Positions 1 through 9,176 of a stretch of DNA of 64,000 nucleotides are shown one piece after another; within the stretch, counting starts at the first letter, position 1; each line of letters begins with the position of its first letter. The stretch covers positions 2,867,001 through 2,931,000 of the forward strand of contig NZ_CP091716.1 in NCBI RefSeq assembly GCF_022009635.1. Direction: 5' to 3'. Position numbers and translations under genes: made by a program. The notes beneath the pieces were generated by a model. The model was given only the letters and a program-made list of their open reading frames with translations, was not told the origin of the DNA and searched no databases. Source of the stretch: Variovorax paradoxus. GTDB taxonomy: Bacteria; Pseudomonadota; Gammaproteobacteria; Burkholderiales; Burkholderiaceae_C.

Positions 1-47
1 CCTTCGCGGCCGGCACCTGGGCCGACCGCCGGTGGGGTGCGCGCTGA
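1..47 (+). CDS. azlC: AzlC-family branched-chain amino acid exporter subunit, 3' end only
   Basis: Only the last 14 codons are present, ending FAAGTWADRRWGAR followed by TGA. The stop overlaps the start of the next gene (TGATG), the usual layout of azlC and azlD, which together form an exporter of branched-chain amino acids in the inner membrane. The identity rests on this position and on the downstream AzlD rather than on the fragment itself. Confidence 0.6.
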   Translation, partial: FAAGTWADRRWGAR

Positions 48-391
48 TGCACCTGGGTCACGATGTGTACGTGTGGCTGGCGGTGGGCGCGCTGGTGGGG
101 GTGACGGTGCTCACGCGCAGTTTTTTCCTGCTGCCCGACAGCGAGCCGAAGCTGCCGGGCTGGTTGTGGCGCGGGCTGCGCCATGCGCCGGTGGCGGCGC
201 TGCTCGCGATGGTGGTGCCCGACGTGTTCCTGAGCAACGGCCGCATGCTGGCCGACTGGCACGATGCGCGGCTCTTTGCAGTGGCCGCCGCATTGACCTA
301 CTACCTCGTTCGACGAAACGACGTGACCGGGACGATTCTTGTCGGCACGGGTACGCTGATGCTTCTGCGACTGGGGTTCGGGTGGGCTTGA
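47..391 (+). CDS. azlD: AzlD-family small subunit of branched-chain amino acid exporter
   Basis: This is a 114-residue membrane protein with three to four hydrophobic segments (about residues 6-25, 45-65, 75-92 and 95-112), the size and pattern of AzlD. The motif TRSFFLLP near residue 25 and the central RHAPVAALLAM are typical of the family. AzlD works with AzlC to export branched-chain amino acids. I chose the ATG at 47 over an in-frame GTG at 32 because it overlaps the azlC stop and suggests translational coupling. Confidence 0.85.
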   Translation: MHLGHDVYVWLAVGALVGVTVLTRSFFLLPDSEPKLPGWLWRGLRHAPVAALLAMVVPDVFLSNGRMLADWHDARLFAVAAALTYYLVRRNDVTGTILVGTGTLMLLRLGFGWA

Positions 392-496
392 TGTACCTTG
401 CCTGCCCGGCGCGCTCATCTCGAACCAACAACGAATGAATGAACCCGCGGCCCCTGTTCGGCGCCGCCAACTTGAACAGAAACGGAGAACGAAGAA

Positions 497-1969
497 ATGA
501 CTTTGGCAATGAGCTGGGACGAATGGGCCTCGCATGACGGCATCGGACTGGCCGAACGGGTCCGCAAGGGCGAAGTGACGGCGGCGGAACTCGCGGCGCA
601 GGCCGCGGCCGGCATCGCGAAGGTCAATCCGCAACTGGACGCGGTCGTCGAAGTGTTCGACGACGTGGTAGCCGATCCGCTGAAGGACGGCATGAACCCC
701 GAGGGCGTGTTCGCGGGCCTGCCCTACCTCATGAAAGACCTGGGCCCCACGCTCAAGGGCCGGCTGCAGGAATTCGGCTCGATGATGATGCAGGGCCACC
801 GCCCCACGGCCGACAGCTTTCTCACGCAGCAACTGCGCAAGTCCGGCCTCAACATCGTCGGCCGCAGCACCACCCCCGAATTCGGCGTGTGCAGTTCGGC
901 CGAGAACTCCATCAGCGTCACCCGCAACCCCTGGGACCTCGAATACACCACCTGCGGCTCTTCGGCCGGCACGGCGGCGGTGGTGGCGGCGGGCGTGCTG
1001 CCGCTGTCGCACGCCACCGACGGCGGCGGCTCCATCCGCATTCCCGCGGGCGTGAACGGCAACATCGGCCTGAAGGTGTCGCGCGGCGTGTTCTCGCTGG
1101 CGCCGGGCCTGTCGGACCTGTCGGGCCTGGTGTCGATCCAGGGCTGCCACAGCCGCACCGTGCGCGACACCGCCGCCTTCGTCGACAACGCGCGCGGCGG
1201 CGCGCCGGGCGAGTTCATGCCCTTCTGGTCGCCGGCCGAGCCGTACAGCGAACTGATCAAGAAAGACCCGGGTCGCCTGCGCATCGCGCTGTCGCACGAG
1301 TGGGGCGACTTCCGCGCCACGCCGCATTTCGTGGCCGAACTGGAGCGCGTGGGCAAGTTCCTCGAAGGGGTGGGCCACCATGTCGAATGGGCGCTGCCAA
1401 AGGTCGACTTCCAGACCGCGTTCGCGGCCCAGACCACTTGCTACATCAGCAACTTCGCGCAGGTCATCGACGGCCACCTGCACCGGCTCGGGCTGGCACG
1501 CCCGCCAGCCGAGCTGCTGGAGCCGATCAACATCAAGATCTGGGAAGCGGGCCTGCACACCTCGTACACCGAGCGCTCGAAGATGCAGGCGGTGTTCAAC
1601 ACCACCTCGCGCGCCTTCGGCAATTTCTTCCAGCAGTGGGACATCATCCTGACGCCGGTGACCGCGCTGCCCACGCCCAAGGTCGGCACCAGCGAGTACC
1701 TGACGACGAGCACGAACCCGTCGGTCCACGACTGGTTCGCCAACCTGTGGAAGAACTTCGCCTACACGCCGCTGGCCAATCTGTGCGGCATGCCGGGCAT
1801 CTCGCTGCCGATGGCCACGCAGGAAAACGGCCTGCCGCTGGGCATCCAGGCGCAGGCCGCGCAGGCGAACGACGGGCTGCTGCTTCAGCTGGCCGCGCAG
1901 ATCGAGCGCGCGCTCGGCGGCAAGTGGAACGCGGGCCAGCGGCCCGGGGTGCACATCACCCAGGGCTGA
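497..1969 (+). CDS. Amidase-signature family amidase
   Basis: The 490-residue protein belongs to the amidase signature family, which hydrolyses carboxamides with a Ser-cisSer-Lys triad. The triad is visible as Lys80 (YLMKDLG), Ser155/156 (CGSSAGT) and Ser179 (GGGSIRIPAG), so an active enzyme is expected. No signal peptide is seen, so it is probably cytosolic. The substrate cannot be told from sequence; aliphatic or aryl amides are likely for this length. A GGAG-like site (AACGGAGAAC) precedes the ATG at 497. It stands alone between azlD and a convergent hydrolase. Confidence 0.9.
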   Translation: MTLAMSWDEWASHDGIGLAERVRKGEVTAAELAAQAAAGIAKVNPQLDAVVEVFDDVVADPLKDGMNPEGVFAGLPYLMKDLGPTLKGRLQEFGSMMMQGHRPTADSFLTQQLRKSGLNIVGRSTTPEFGVCSSAENSISVTRNPWDLEYTTCGSSAGTAAVVAAGVLPLSHATDGGGSIRIPAGVNGNIGLKVSRGVFSLAPGLSDLSGLVSIQGCHSRTVRDTAAFVDNARGGAPGEFMPFWSPAEPYSELIKKDPGRLRIALSHEWGDFRATPHFVAELERVGKFLEGVGHHVEWALPKVDFQTAFAAQTTCYISNFAQVIDGHLHRLGLARPPAELLEPINIKIWEAGLHTSYTERSKMQAVFNTTSRAFGNFFQQWDIILTPVTALPTPKVGTSEYLTTSTNPSVHDWFANLWKNFAYTPLANLCGMPGISLPMATQENGLPLGIQAQAAQANDGLLLQLAAQIERALGGKWNAGQRPGVHITQG

Positions 1970-1984
1970 CGCGGATCACGCGGA

Positions 1985-2785
1985 TCAGAGCAGGTTGCGC
2001 AGCGCGGCTTCCACCGCGGCTGCCGTGGCCTGCGGCTTTTCCATGGGGAACAGGTGGGAGCCGTCCAGCATGGCGATGCGGCCCTTGGTGACCTGCTGGG
2101 TCATGGTCATGCCCACACGCTTCATTTCGGCCGACTGGCGCCCGCCGATGAACGCCGCCTTGCACTTGAGCGGGTGCGCGCGCAGCAGGGCGCCCAGGTT
2201 GTGGGGCAGGGTGTTGTAGATGGCGGTCTCGACGTCGCGGTCGAAGCTCAGGGCGCGGGTGTCCTCGCTGTCGAAGGTGCCGTGGTCGATGTAGTCGTGC
2301 AGCACCTGCTCGTCCCACTTCGCGAAAGCCTTCTTGCTGCGGAAGTGCTCGAACACCGCCTCGCGGTGCTCCCAGCTGTTGCGGCGCTTGCGGCTCACGG
2401 CGCCGGGCGAGATGCTCTTCATGAGCGGCGTGCGCTTGACCACGTTGAGCGTGTTCGCGCGCCAGCCGCCGAGGATGGGCGAATCGATCAGCACCACGCC
2501 GCGCGCCAGTTCGGGGTGGCGCGCCGCGCACATCAAACTCAGGAAGCCGCCAAGCGAATGGCCGATGAGAAACACCGGGCCGCCCGCGCGGTCGGCGCGG
2601 GCCTTGGCGAAGTCGGCCAGCTGCTGCACCAGGTGCGGCCAGTTGTCGGTGACGGGGTATTTCGGGTCGTGCCCGAATTTCTCGATGGCATCGACCTCGA
2701 AGCCGCGGTTGCGCAGGCTGTCGAGAACGACGCGGTAGGTGCTCGCGGGAAAGCTGTTGCCGTGCGAGAAGACGACGGGAGGCAC
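1985..2785 (-). CDS. Alpha/beta-fold hydrolase
   Basis: This is an alpha/beta hydrolase of about 266 residues. The oxyanion region (VVFSHGN), the nucleophile elbow (GHSLGG) and a C-terminal catalytic His (DGSHLFPM) are all visible. The GTG at 2785 places the first strand (PPVVFSHG) directly at the N-terminus as in relatives; a CTG at 2794 overlapping the stop of the preceding gene is an alternative. It lies immediately downstream of the Anbu-like protease on the same strand and is probably cotranscribed. The substrate is unknown. Confidence 0.85.
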   Translation of the reverse strand: MPPVVFSHGNSFPASTYRVVLDSLRNRGFEVDAIEKFGHDPKYPVTDNWPHLVQQLADFAKARADRAGGPVFLIGHSLGGFLSLMCAARHPELARGVVLIDSPILGGWRANTLNVVKRTPLMKSISPGAVSRKRRNSWEHREAVFEHFRSKKAFAKWDEQVLHDYIDHGTFDSEDTRALSFDRDVETAIYNTLPHNLGALLRAHPLKCKAAFIGGRQSAEMKRVGMTMTQQVTKGRIAMLDGSHLFPMEKPQATAAAVEAALRNLL

Positions 2786-2790
2786 GGGGT

Positions 2791-3630
2791 TCAGATCAGC
2801 TTTTCGTCGGGGGTCGAAATTTTCCGCAGCGGGCTGTGGCGCGTGGCGGGCATCTTCAGCGGATGCTCGGTATGGCTGTCGTCCCACACCGGGTCTTCGA
2901 TGCTGTCGAACACCTCGCGCAGCTTCTGGCCCCAGCTGTTGTGCATCATGCGGTAGTAGGGGTTGTCGGCGTCGATGCAGATCACGCGGTCGGTCTCGAG
3001 CTTGTTGGCCTCGTACACCACCAGGTCGAGCGGCAGGCCGACCGACAGGTTCGACTTCATGGTCGAGTCCATCGACACCAGCGCGCACTTGGCGGCTTCG
3101 TCCAGCGGGGTCTCGGGGGTGAGCACGCGGTCGAGCACGGGCTTGCCGTACTTCGATTCGCCGACCTGGAAGTAGGGCGTCTCGGTGGTGGCCTCGATGA
3201 AGTTGCCGGCTGCATAAACCAGGAACAGGCGCATGCCTTCGCCCTTGACCTGCCCGCCGAAGATGAAGGACACGTTGAAGTCCAGCCCCGCATGCTTGAG
3301 CGCTTCGGCGTCGCGGTCGTACACGTGGCGCACCGCCGAGCCCAGCACGCGGGCGGCGTCGAACATGCTCTTGGCGTTCCAGATGGTGATGGGGTCGCCC
3401 GGCGAGCCGTCTTCGCGGGTCTCGCGCAGCTCTTCGATCTGCAGGATTTCGCGCACCGACTGCGAGATGCTCAGGTTGCCCGACGACAGCAGCACCATGA
3501 CGCGGTCGCCCGGCTGCTCGTAGACGATCATCTTGCGGAAGGTGCTGATGTGGTCCACGCCCGCATTGGTGCGGGAGTCGGACAGGAACACCAGGCCGGC
3601 GTTGAGTTTGATGCCTACGCAGTAAGTCAT
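2791..3630 (-). CDS. Proteasome-type protease, Anbu (ancestral beta subunit) family
   Basis: The 279-residue protein begins MTYCVGIKLNAGLVFLSDSR, the hallmark of Anbu proteins: removal of Met exposes a Thr nucleophile, followed by the SDSRTNAGVD segment of the Ntn-hydrolase fold. I chose the internal ATG at 3630 over the longer frame because it places Thr at position 2. Anbu is often encoded with an alpha-E protein, an ATP-grasp protein and a transglutaminase-like protein. None of these is nearby; the neighbours are an alpha/beta hydrolase downstream and mutS upstream. The physiological substrate is not established. Confidence 0.88.
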   Translation of the reverse strand: MTYCVGIKLNAGLVFLSDSRTNAGVDHISTFRKMIVYEQPGDRVMVLLSSGNLSISQSVREILQIEELRETREDGSPGDPITIWNAKSMFDAARVLGSAVRHVYDRDAEALKHAGLDFNVSFIFGGQVKGEGMRLFLVYAAGNFIEATTETPYFQVGESKYGKPVLDRVLTPETPLDEAAKCALVSMDSTMKSNLSVGLPLDLVVYEANKLETDRVICIDADNPYYRMMHNSWGQKLREVFDSIEDPVWDDSHTEHPLKMPATRHSPLRKISTPDEKLI

Positions 3631-3658
3631 GGGTTCATCTTGCATGAACGATGCCCGA

Positions 3659-6316
3659 TCACGCGGCACCGAGTTCACGTTTGTTCAATTTTTGAAGGGC
3701 ATACAGGGCATCGAGGGCCTCGCGCGGACTCATGGCGTCGGGGTCGAGCGCGGCCAGCGCGGATTCTACGGCGCTGACCAGCGGCGTCTCGGCCACCGGG
3801 GGCGGCGCGAACAGGTCGACCTGCGCCCGGGTCTGGGCATGCTGCGACTCCAGCGCTTCCAGCGCCTGCCGGGCATGGTTGACCACCGCCGCCGGCATGC
3901 CGGCGAGCCGCGCCACCTGGATGCCGTAGCTCTTGCTGGCCGGGCCGGGCTGCATTTCGTGCAGGAACACGATGTCGCGGCCGGCTTCGGTGGCGCTCAC
4001 GTGCATGTTCACGGCGCCGTGATGCGTGGCCGGGAACTCGGTCAGCTCGAAGTAGTGGGTGGCGAAGAGGGTGAAGGCCTTGCTGCGGTCGTGCAATTGC
4101 GCCGCGATGCCGGCGGCCAGCGCCAGCCCGTCGAAGGTGCTGGTGCCGCGGCCGATTTCGTCCATCAGCACCAGCGACTGGGCGGTGGCGCTGTGCAGGA
4201 TCTGCGCGGCTTCGGTCATCTCGAGCATGAAGGTCGACTGCGCGTTGGCCAGGTCGTCCGCCGCGCCGATGCGGGTGTGAATCGCGTCGATGGGCCCCAG
4301 CCGGCAGGCGGCGGCCGGCACGTGCGAGCCGATGGAGGCGAGCAGCACGATGATCGCCACCTGCCGCATGTAGGTCGACTTACCGCCCATGTTGGGGCCG
4401 GTGATGACCTGCATGCGCTGCTGCGGCCCGAGCTGCGTGTCGTTGGCGATGAAGCCGCCCGACGATTTTTCGGCCAGCCGGGCCTCCACCACCGGATGGC
4501 GGCCCTGCGAAATCTCTATGCACGGGTGCGAGACGAAGCTCGGCGCGCGCCAGTGCAGCGTGTGCGAGCGCTCGGCCAGCGCGCACAGCGCGTCGAGCGT
4601 GGCGATGCCGCCGGCCAGCTGCGTGAGCGCGGGCACCGAGGGCTGCAGCGCGTCGAGCAGTTGTTCGTAGAGCCACTTCTCGCGGGCCAGGGCGCGGTCT
4701 TGCGCGCTCAGGGCCTTGTCCTCGAAGGCCTTCAGTTCGGGCGTGATGAAGCGCTCGGCGTTCTTCAGCGTCTGGCGGCGGCGGTAGTTGTCGGGCACCT
4801 TCGAGAGCGCGCTCTGCGTCACCTCGATGTAGAAGCCGTGCACCCGGTTGAACTGCACCCGCAGGTTGCTGATGCCGGTGCGCTCGCGTTCGCTGACTTC
4901 GAGCTTGAGCAGGAAGTCGTCGCAGTTCTCGCTGATGGCGCGCAGCTCGTCGAGCTCGGCATCGTGGCCGGTGGCGATGACGCCGCCGTCGCGCACCAGC
5001 GCCGAAGGGTCGGGCTTGATGGCGCTCACCAGCAGGTCGGCGCAGCCCGGCGGCGGCGCCAGGCGCTCGGTGATCCGGGCCAGCAGCGCGGCGGCGCCCG
5101 GCAGCAGCGGCGCCAGTTGCTCGGCCTTGGCCAGCGCCAGGCGCAGCGCCAGCAGCTCGCGCGGACGCACCTGCCGCAGCGCGATGCGGGCGGCGATGCG
5201 CTCCACGTCGCTGGTGTTCTTGAGCTGCTCGCGCAGCGTGCGCCAGGGCGCCGCCGTGCCGCCCAGCACCGTGGCCTGCAGCGCGCCGATGGCTTCGAGC
5301 CGCTCCTGCGCCTCGGAACGGTCGCGCCGCGGCGACAGCAGCCAGCGCTTCAGCAGCCGGCTGCCCATGCCCGTCATGCAGGTGTCGAGCAGCGAGAACA
5401 TGGTGGGCGATTCTTCGCCGCGCAGCGTCTGCACCAGCTCGAGGTTGCGGCGCGTGGTGGGCGGCAGCTCGATCAGGTCGCCGTCGCGCTCCACCGACAG
5501 GCGCTGCACGTGCGACAGCGCGCGGCCCTGCGTGTGCTCTGCGTAGCCCAGCAGCGCGGCGGCGGCGGCATGCGCGTTGCCCAGCGATTCGGCGTTCCAG
5601 GCGGCCAGGCTGTTGCTGCCCATCTGCTCGGAGAGCTTGCGCTCGCCCAGTCCGCCGTCGAACTGCCACGCGGGGCGGATCGACAGCGTGAAGGGCGTGG
5701 CGCTGCGCGCGGCCTTCAGGCGCTGCTCGAAGGCGGGCGTGACCTCGGCGCTGTAGAGCAATTCGCTGGGTGCGATGCGAGCGATCCAGGCTTCGAGCGC
5801 GTCGGCCGGGCATTCGGCCAGCCGCAGTTCGGCCCCTGTCACGCTGAGCCACGCCAGCCCGCAGAAATTGCGCGAGCCCGCGTGCACCGCGAGCAGCAGC
5901 GATTCGCTCTTGTCGCTGAGCAGTTCGGAGTCGGTCAGCGTGCCGGGCGTGACCACCCGCATCACCTTGCGCTCGACCGGCCCCTTGCTGGCGCCGACCT
6001 CGCCCACCTGCTCGCAGATGGCGACCGATTCGCCCAGCTTGATGAGCCGCGCGAGGTAGGTGTCGACCGCATGGAAGGGCACGCCGCACATCACCACCGG
6101 CTGGCCGGCCGACTGGCCGCGCTGGGTGAGCGTGATGTCGAGCAGGCGCGCGGCCTTTTCGGCGTCGCCCCAGAAGAGCTCGTAGAAGTCGCCCATCCGG
6201 TAGAACAGCAGGGTGTCCGGATGGTCGGCTTTCAGGCCCAGGTACTGGGCCATCATGGGCGTGTGGGCCGAAGCTGGCGTATCGCCAGGGCCTTGATTTG
6301 CATCGATTTTTGCCAT
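3659..6316 (-). CDS. mutS: DNA mismatch repair protein MutS
   Basis: This is full-length MutS at 885 residues. The mismatch-probing Phe-Tyr-Glu lies at residues 44-46 (GDFYELF). The C-terminal ATPase carries the Walker [10 protein letters not shown] and the Walker B/signature [14 protein letters not shown]. MutS binds mismatches and recruits MutL. The reading frame is intact. The stretch upstream is unusual: an integrated island begins 91 bp before the start codon, so any original promoter lying farther upstream has been displaced by island DNA. Confidence 0.98.
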   Translation of the reverse strand: MAKIDANQGPGDTPASAHTPMMAQYLGLKADHPDTLLFYRMGDFYELFWGDAEKAARLLDITLTQRGQSAGQPVVMCGVPFHAVDTYLARLIKLGESVAICEQVGEVGASKGPVERKVMRVVTPGTLTDSELLSDKSESLLLAVHAGSRNFCGLAWLSVTGAELRLAECPADALEAWIARIAPSELLYSAEVTPAFEQRLKAARSATPFTLSIRPAWQFDGGLGERKLSEQMGSNSLAAWNAESLGNAHAAAAALLGYAEHTQGRALSHVQRLSVERDGDLIELPPTTRRNLELVQTLRGEESPTMFSLLDTCMTGMGSRLLKRWLLSPRRDRSEAQERLEAIGALQATVLGGTAAPWRTLREQLKNTSDVERIAARIALRQVRPRELLALRLALAKAEQLAPLLPGAAALLARITERLAPPPGCADLLVSAIKPDPSALVRDGGVIATGHDAELDELRAISENCDDFLLKLEVSERERTGISNLRVQFNRVHGFYIEVTQSALSKVPDNYRRRQTLKNAERFITPELKAFEDKALSAQDRALAREKWLYEQLLDALQPSVPALTQLAGGIATLDALCALAERSHTLHWRAPSFVSHPCIEISQGRHPVVEARLAEKSSGGFIANDTQLGPQQRMQVITGPNMGGKSTYMRQVAIIVLLASIGSHVPAAACRLGPIDAIHTRIGAADDLANAQSTFMLEMTEAAQILHSATAQSLVLMDEIGRGTSTFDGLALAAGIAAQLHDRSKAFTLFATHYFELTEFPATHHGAVNMHVSATEAGRDIVFLHEMQPGPASKSYGIQVARLAGMPAAVVNHARQALEALESQHAQTRAQVDLFAPPPVAETPLVSAVESALAALDPDAMSPREALDALYALQKLNKRELGAA

Positions 6317-6406
6317 TAAGTCTTTGACTCCGTTGAGGAAAATGGCAATCTGGTTACTCTTTCTCTATTCATCGACACTTCTCAAAACACCCCTACAGTT
6401 GCTTCG

Positions 6407-6420
6407 TTGGCGTAGCTTTT
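6407..6420 (+). repeat. Left 14-bp direct repeat, candidate attL
   Basis: TTGGCGTAGCTTTT is identical to 22472-22485 at the other end of the island. It lies 77 bp before the integrase start. Two copies of AAAGTTACGCCG follow at 6437-6448 and 6471-6482, and an inverted match GGCGTAACTT occurs at 22486-22495. This looks like a set of integrase arm-type sites around a core. Confidence 0.6.
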
Positions 6421-6436
6421 TCCCGCTTGGCCGCTT

Positions 6437-6482
6437 AAAGTTACGCCGAGCTGGCGAACCGGTCATCAGGAAAGTTACGCCG
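6437..6482 (+). repeat. Two direct copies of a 12-bp integrase arm-like motif
   Basis: AAAGTTACGCCG occurs at 6437-6448 and again at 6471-6482, 34 bp apart, between the candidate attL and the integrase gene. Its reverse complement (GGCGTAACTT) lies directly beside the right-end repeat. Repeats of this kind next to an integrase gene usually bind the integrase N-terminal domain; that role is inferred. Confidence 0.5.
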
Positions 6483-6496
6483 TTGGAGTGAGGCGC

Positions 6497-7792
6497 ATGC
6501 AATTCGATGCCCGAGCAGCCAAGCTGCTCAAGCCAGGCGAGCACATTATGGTGGACGGGTGTCCTGGGCTTCGCCTTCAAGCGACGGCCACCACGCGCAC
6601 TTGGGTCTACAGGTTCAAGTCGCCGATTGATGGGCGGATGCGGCAGACGAAGATCGGCAACTGGCCTGCCGTCAACTTGGCGAATGCCGCCGTGGCTTGG
6701 GAGGCAGTGCGAGCGCAGCGCGGCGCTGGCGCCGACCCAGTACTGAAGAGGCGAGAGGCGGCGGCAGTCAAGAAGGAGCCCGCCGCCACCGGCTATACCG
6801 TGCGCCAGTTGTGCAACGACTACCTCGATGGGCACATCCTAAAACATCGACAGCCGAAGGGGGTGAAGGAAACCGAGCGGCTGTTCAACAAGCGCCTCGA
6901 TGCTCTAGCCAACAAGCAAGCCGCAGCTGTTACGCGAGCGGACGCATTCAAACTGCTTGAGGATCAGTCGAATACGCCGGTGAGCACAGTCCAACTGCGC
7001 GGCGAGTTGGCCGGCGCATGGGACTACGCCCTCGATGCAGGGCGTATTCCCGATACTTCTCCGAACTGGTGGCGCCTGGTCATGCGGGGGCGCTTGCGGA
7101 GCAAGGGCAAGGTCATGCAGGGCAAGAACATCGGGGTTGTGAAGCGGGTGCTGAGCGAGGCAGAGACCGGGCAACTGATCCGCTGGCTACCGCACTTCAC
7201 TGGCTTGGTCGACGACGCCCTCACGATGTACCTGTGGACCTGTACGCGAGGCGCTGAGATTTGCGCGATGGAAGCGAAAGAGATCACAGAAGAGGTGGAT
7301 GGCCTCTGGTGGACCGTGCCGAAGGTGAAGACCAAAAATGCGCGGCACGCCTTGGCCACGGATCTGCGAGTGCCGCTGGTGGGGCGTGCTGAAGCTATCG
7401 TCCGGCGGCGTCTTGCCGACTACCCCTCAGGCTATCTGTTCCCGGCGCGGGACAGCGGGGGCAAGGCGCACAGTGAACAGGCTGTCGTGCAAACCCAGGT
7501 GCATTACTACCAGCCCTATTCGAAAACAAATCCGAAACATGCGCGCCCACGGTTGCCGGTGACGCATTGGGCGCCGCATGACCTGCGGCGCACGAGTCGC
7601 ACGCTACTTGCGGCAATGGGATGTCCGGATAGTGTTGCTGAAGCACTGCTAGGGCATGTTCAGCCTGGCATTCAAGGTACCTACAACCGGCACGGCTACG
7701 ACAGGGAGCGGCGGGTGTGGCTCTCCGAGCTTGATGTGAAACTCGAGCACCTCAGCGAGATTTCTTTCGCATCCGATAATCTTAAGAACTGA
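6497..7792 (+). CDS. int: Tyrosine recombinase integrase, DUF4102/P4-like type
   Basis: This 431-residue site-specific recombinase has an N-terminal DUF4102-like DNA-binding domain (about 1-95, with GLRLQATATTRTWVYRF), a core-binding domain (about 98-190) and a C-terminal catalytic domain. The catalytic set is visible as Arg in CTRGAE, His-x-x-Arg in PHDLRRT, His in LLGHV and Tyr in GTYNRH. It would integrate and excise the island. ATG 6497 is preferred over GTG 6488 because GGAG lies 8 nt before it. The frame is intact, so mobility may be retained. Confidence 0.92.
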   Translation: MQFDARAAKLLKPGEHIMVDGCPGLRLQATATTRTWVYRFKSPIDGRMRQTKIGNWPAVNLANAAVAWEAVRAQRGAGADPVLKRREAAAVKKEPAATGYTVRQLCNDYLDGHILKHRQPKGVKETERLFNKRLDALANKQAAAVTRADAFKLLEDQSNTPVSTVQLRGELAGAWDYALDAGRIPDTSPNWWRLVMRGRLRSKGKVMQGKNIGVVKRVLSEAETGQLIRWLPHFTGLVDDALTMYLWTCTRGAEICAMEAKEITEEVDGLWWTVPKVKTKNARHALATDLRVPLVGRAEAIVRRRLADYPSGYLFPARDSGGKAHSEQAVVQTQVHYYQPYSKTNPKHARPRLPVTHWAPHDLRRTSRTLLAAMGCPDSVAEALLGHVQPGIQGTYNRHGYDRERRVWLSELDVKLEHLSEISFASDNLKN

Positions 7793-7796
7793 ATAA

Positions 7797-8681
7797 GTGA
7801 GCAAATCCATGAGCAAAGCCCCGGCCCCATTGCAGGTCAAAAATAAGGATGATTGGGAGGACATCAGCTGTCACATCATGAGTTGGCTGATTTTACAAAG
7901 ATCTAATGTTCGAGTGGCTTTTGAAGCATACGGGCGAGATGGACAGCAGCAGCACGGGGTGGATATTTTGACCTTTGATCCTAGGTTCAGCGGTATTCTT
8001 GGGCAGGCTAAATATAAAAGCCCGGGTCACGCGCTTGAATTAGAGGATTTGCTGAGCACGCTGCGGAAAACTTCGACGTATGCCAATAGGATTGATGAAA
8101 TGGTTTTGCTTACCAATGGGTTGAAAAACACCAGAGTCGATGACTTTTTGGTGCAATCTGAAAGTCGCTATACAAACAAGAACAACGTTACATTTGGCTT
8201 TAGCGTTATGTATTGGCAGGATTTTCGAGACTACAAGTTCATACCAGCCCGAGATCTCATTGGGTTTTTTCCTGAGATAGCCGAGATGACGGGGCACTTC
8301 ACGCAAGATCCCTATGAGACGGCTGCGCGTGCAGCGCAACTCTTGGTTCCACAGTATTTGAGTCGGGAGGACATCGAAGAAGTTCGCAGCGGTCCGGCAG
8401 CCAGGGAAAGGCCAAGTGACCAATTGGATAATAGAATAATTGAACTGCTTCAAGGCCTTCAAAAGGCGGAAATTTTAGCTGCTGAGAGAGGTTTTGGTGC
8501 TGATCCGGATGCGCGCCGATTGCTTCCAATGGTTAGGGTTGGGTCTAGGCTTTTTCAAGCTTTGGTCGAGTACAGAAAAAGCCACCTAAGTCTTGTGCCT
8601 GATTCTGAAATCAAAGCTTGGAGCTACTATGAGGCCGCGTCCCGGGAATTAGTGGAGTCTTATTATCAGTTGGTTGGATAG
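7797..8681 (+). CDS. PD-(D/E)XK (Mrr-like) nuclease-domain protein
   Basis: The 294-residue protein starts 4 nt after the integrase stop, with no clear ribosome site; GTG 7797 or ATG 7809 is possible. Residues 42-75 carry EAYGRDGQQQHGVDIL followed by GQAKYKS, the GxDI...QxK pattern (Asp56, Gln70, Lys72) of Mrr-like PD-(D/E)XK domains. The remainder, about residues 80-294, is helical and unassigned. Base composition is clearly more AT-rich than the surrounding DNA, so it was acquired. Location next to an integrase suggests DNA-targeting defence or self-protection; this is inference. Confidence 0.65.
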   Translation: MSKSMSKAPAPLQVKNKDDWEDISCHIMSWLILQRSNVRVAFEAYGRDGQQQHGVDILTFDPRFSGILGQAKYKSPGHALELEDLLSTLRKTSTYANRIDEMVLLTNGLKNTRVDDFLVQSESRYTNKNNVTFGFSVMYWQDFRDYKFIPARDLIGFFPEIAEMTGHFTQDPYETAARAAQLLVPQYLSREDIEEVRSGPAARERPSDQLDNRIIELLQGLQKAEILAAERGFGADPDARRLLPMVRVGSRLFQALVEYRKSHLSLVPDSEIKAWSYYEAASRELVESYYQLVG

Positions 8682-8781
8682 TCGGCGTCCCGTGTCGTAA
8701 ATTCGTACCACGGAAAAAAATTCGTCGAGGGCGATATGCACGGCTGCCGATTTTTTCATTTGGCTTGATCAGTTCGACGCG

Positions 8782-9000
8782 GTGCGGAGTGCCTGTCCGC
8801 CGCAGCCCTTTGTTGGGGTCAGAGAAGCTTTCGCGCTTTGCGAGCGCCGGTGTTCGGCGGGGGAGGCAAATTTGATACGGGTCGGCTTTCGGCCCATGCC
8901 TCCACTTCTCGCACTAGCCAAGCGACGCGACGACCGGAGAGAATTCGCGGCTTCGGAAAGCCGCACGCGGATCTATGAGATCGTTAGCCGCCGGCAGTGA
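8782..9000 (+). pseudogene. Fragment with a Mor-activator-like C-terminus
   Basis: This is a 72-codon frame whose final segment ESRTRIYEIVSRRQ resembles the recognition helix of Mor/C-family phage late activators. It is nearly the same as the other remnant at 11684-11774, with 24 of 26 bases identical over 8959-8984 versus 11736-11761. The N-terminal part does not resemble Mor, so this is at best a broken gene. The two tails bracket the PIN/AlbA_2 gene pair. Confidence 0.4.
8959..8984 (+). repeat. Left copy of a 26-bp direct repeat flanking the PIN/AlbA_2 cassette
   Basis: The 26 bases match 11736-11761 at 24 positions and encode the same peptide, SRTRIYEIV, in both copies. The two copies enclose about 2.75 kb containing two minus-strand genes. 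Confidence 0.7.
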
Positions 9001-9176
9001 TGGTTGCTCTCTGGAGAACTTGCGGAAGGGAGCTGTCTCTAGCCAAAGAGCGAATAGTGCGGCGTGCTGCGTCCATTCTCTGCTTGAAAGCTGAAAGAAC
9101 TGATCCTGCTCTTTCGCAAATGGGTTTCGACAACTAGTAGCACTTGGACGCATCCCTCCCTTTTGGTGCCCGGTCA

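Larger units (their letters stand above)
8682..9176. other. 495-bp stretch without a confident gene, with a Mor-like tail remnant
   Basis: No complete gene is visible. A plus-strand frame at 8782-9000 ends SRTRIYEIVSRRQ, which matches the end of the Mor-type remnant at 11684-11774; its upstream part has no recognisable family. The DNA from 9001 to 9176 holds nothing I can assign. Confidence 0.6.

Noticed and set aside
3629..6319. An 896-codon plus-strand frame opposite mutS
   Set aside because: The frame is the complement of intact mutS and its composition (Gln/Arg/Gly/Ala/His) is typical of a GC-rich shadow.
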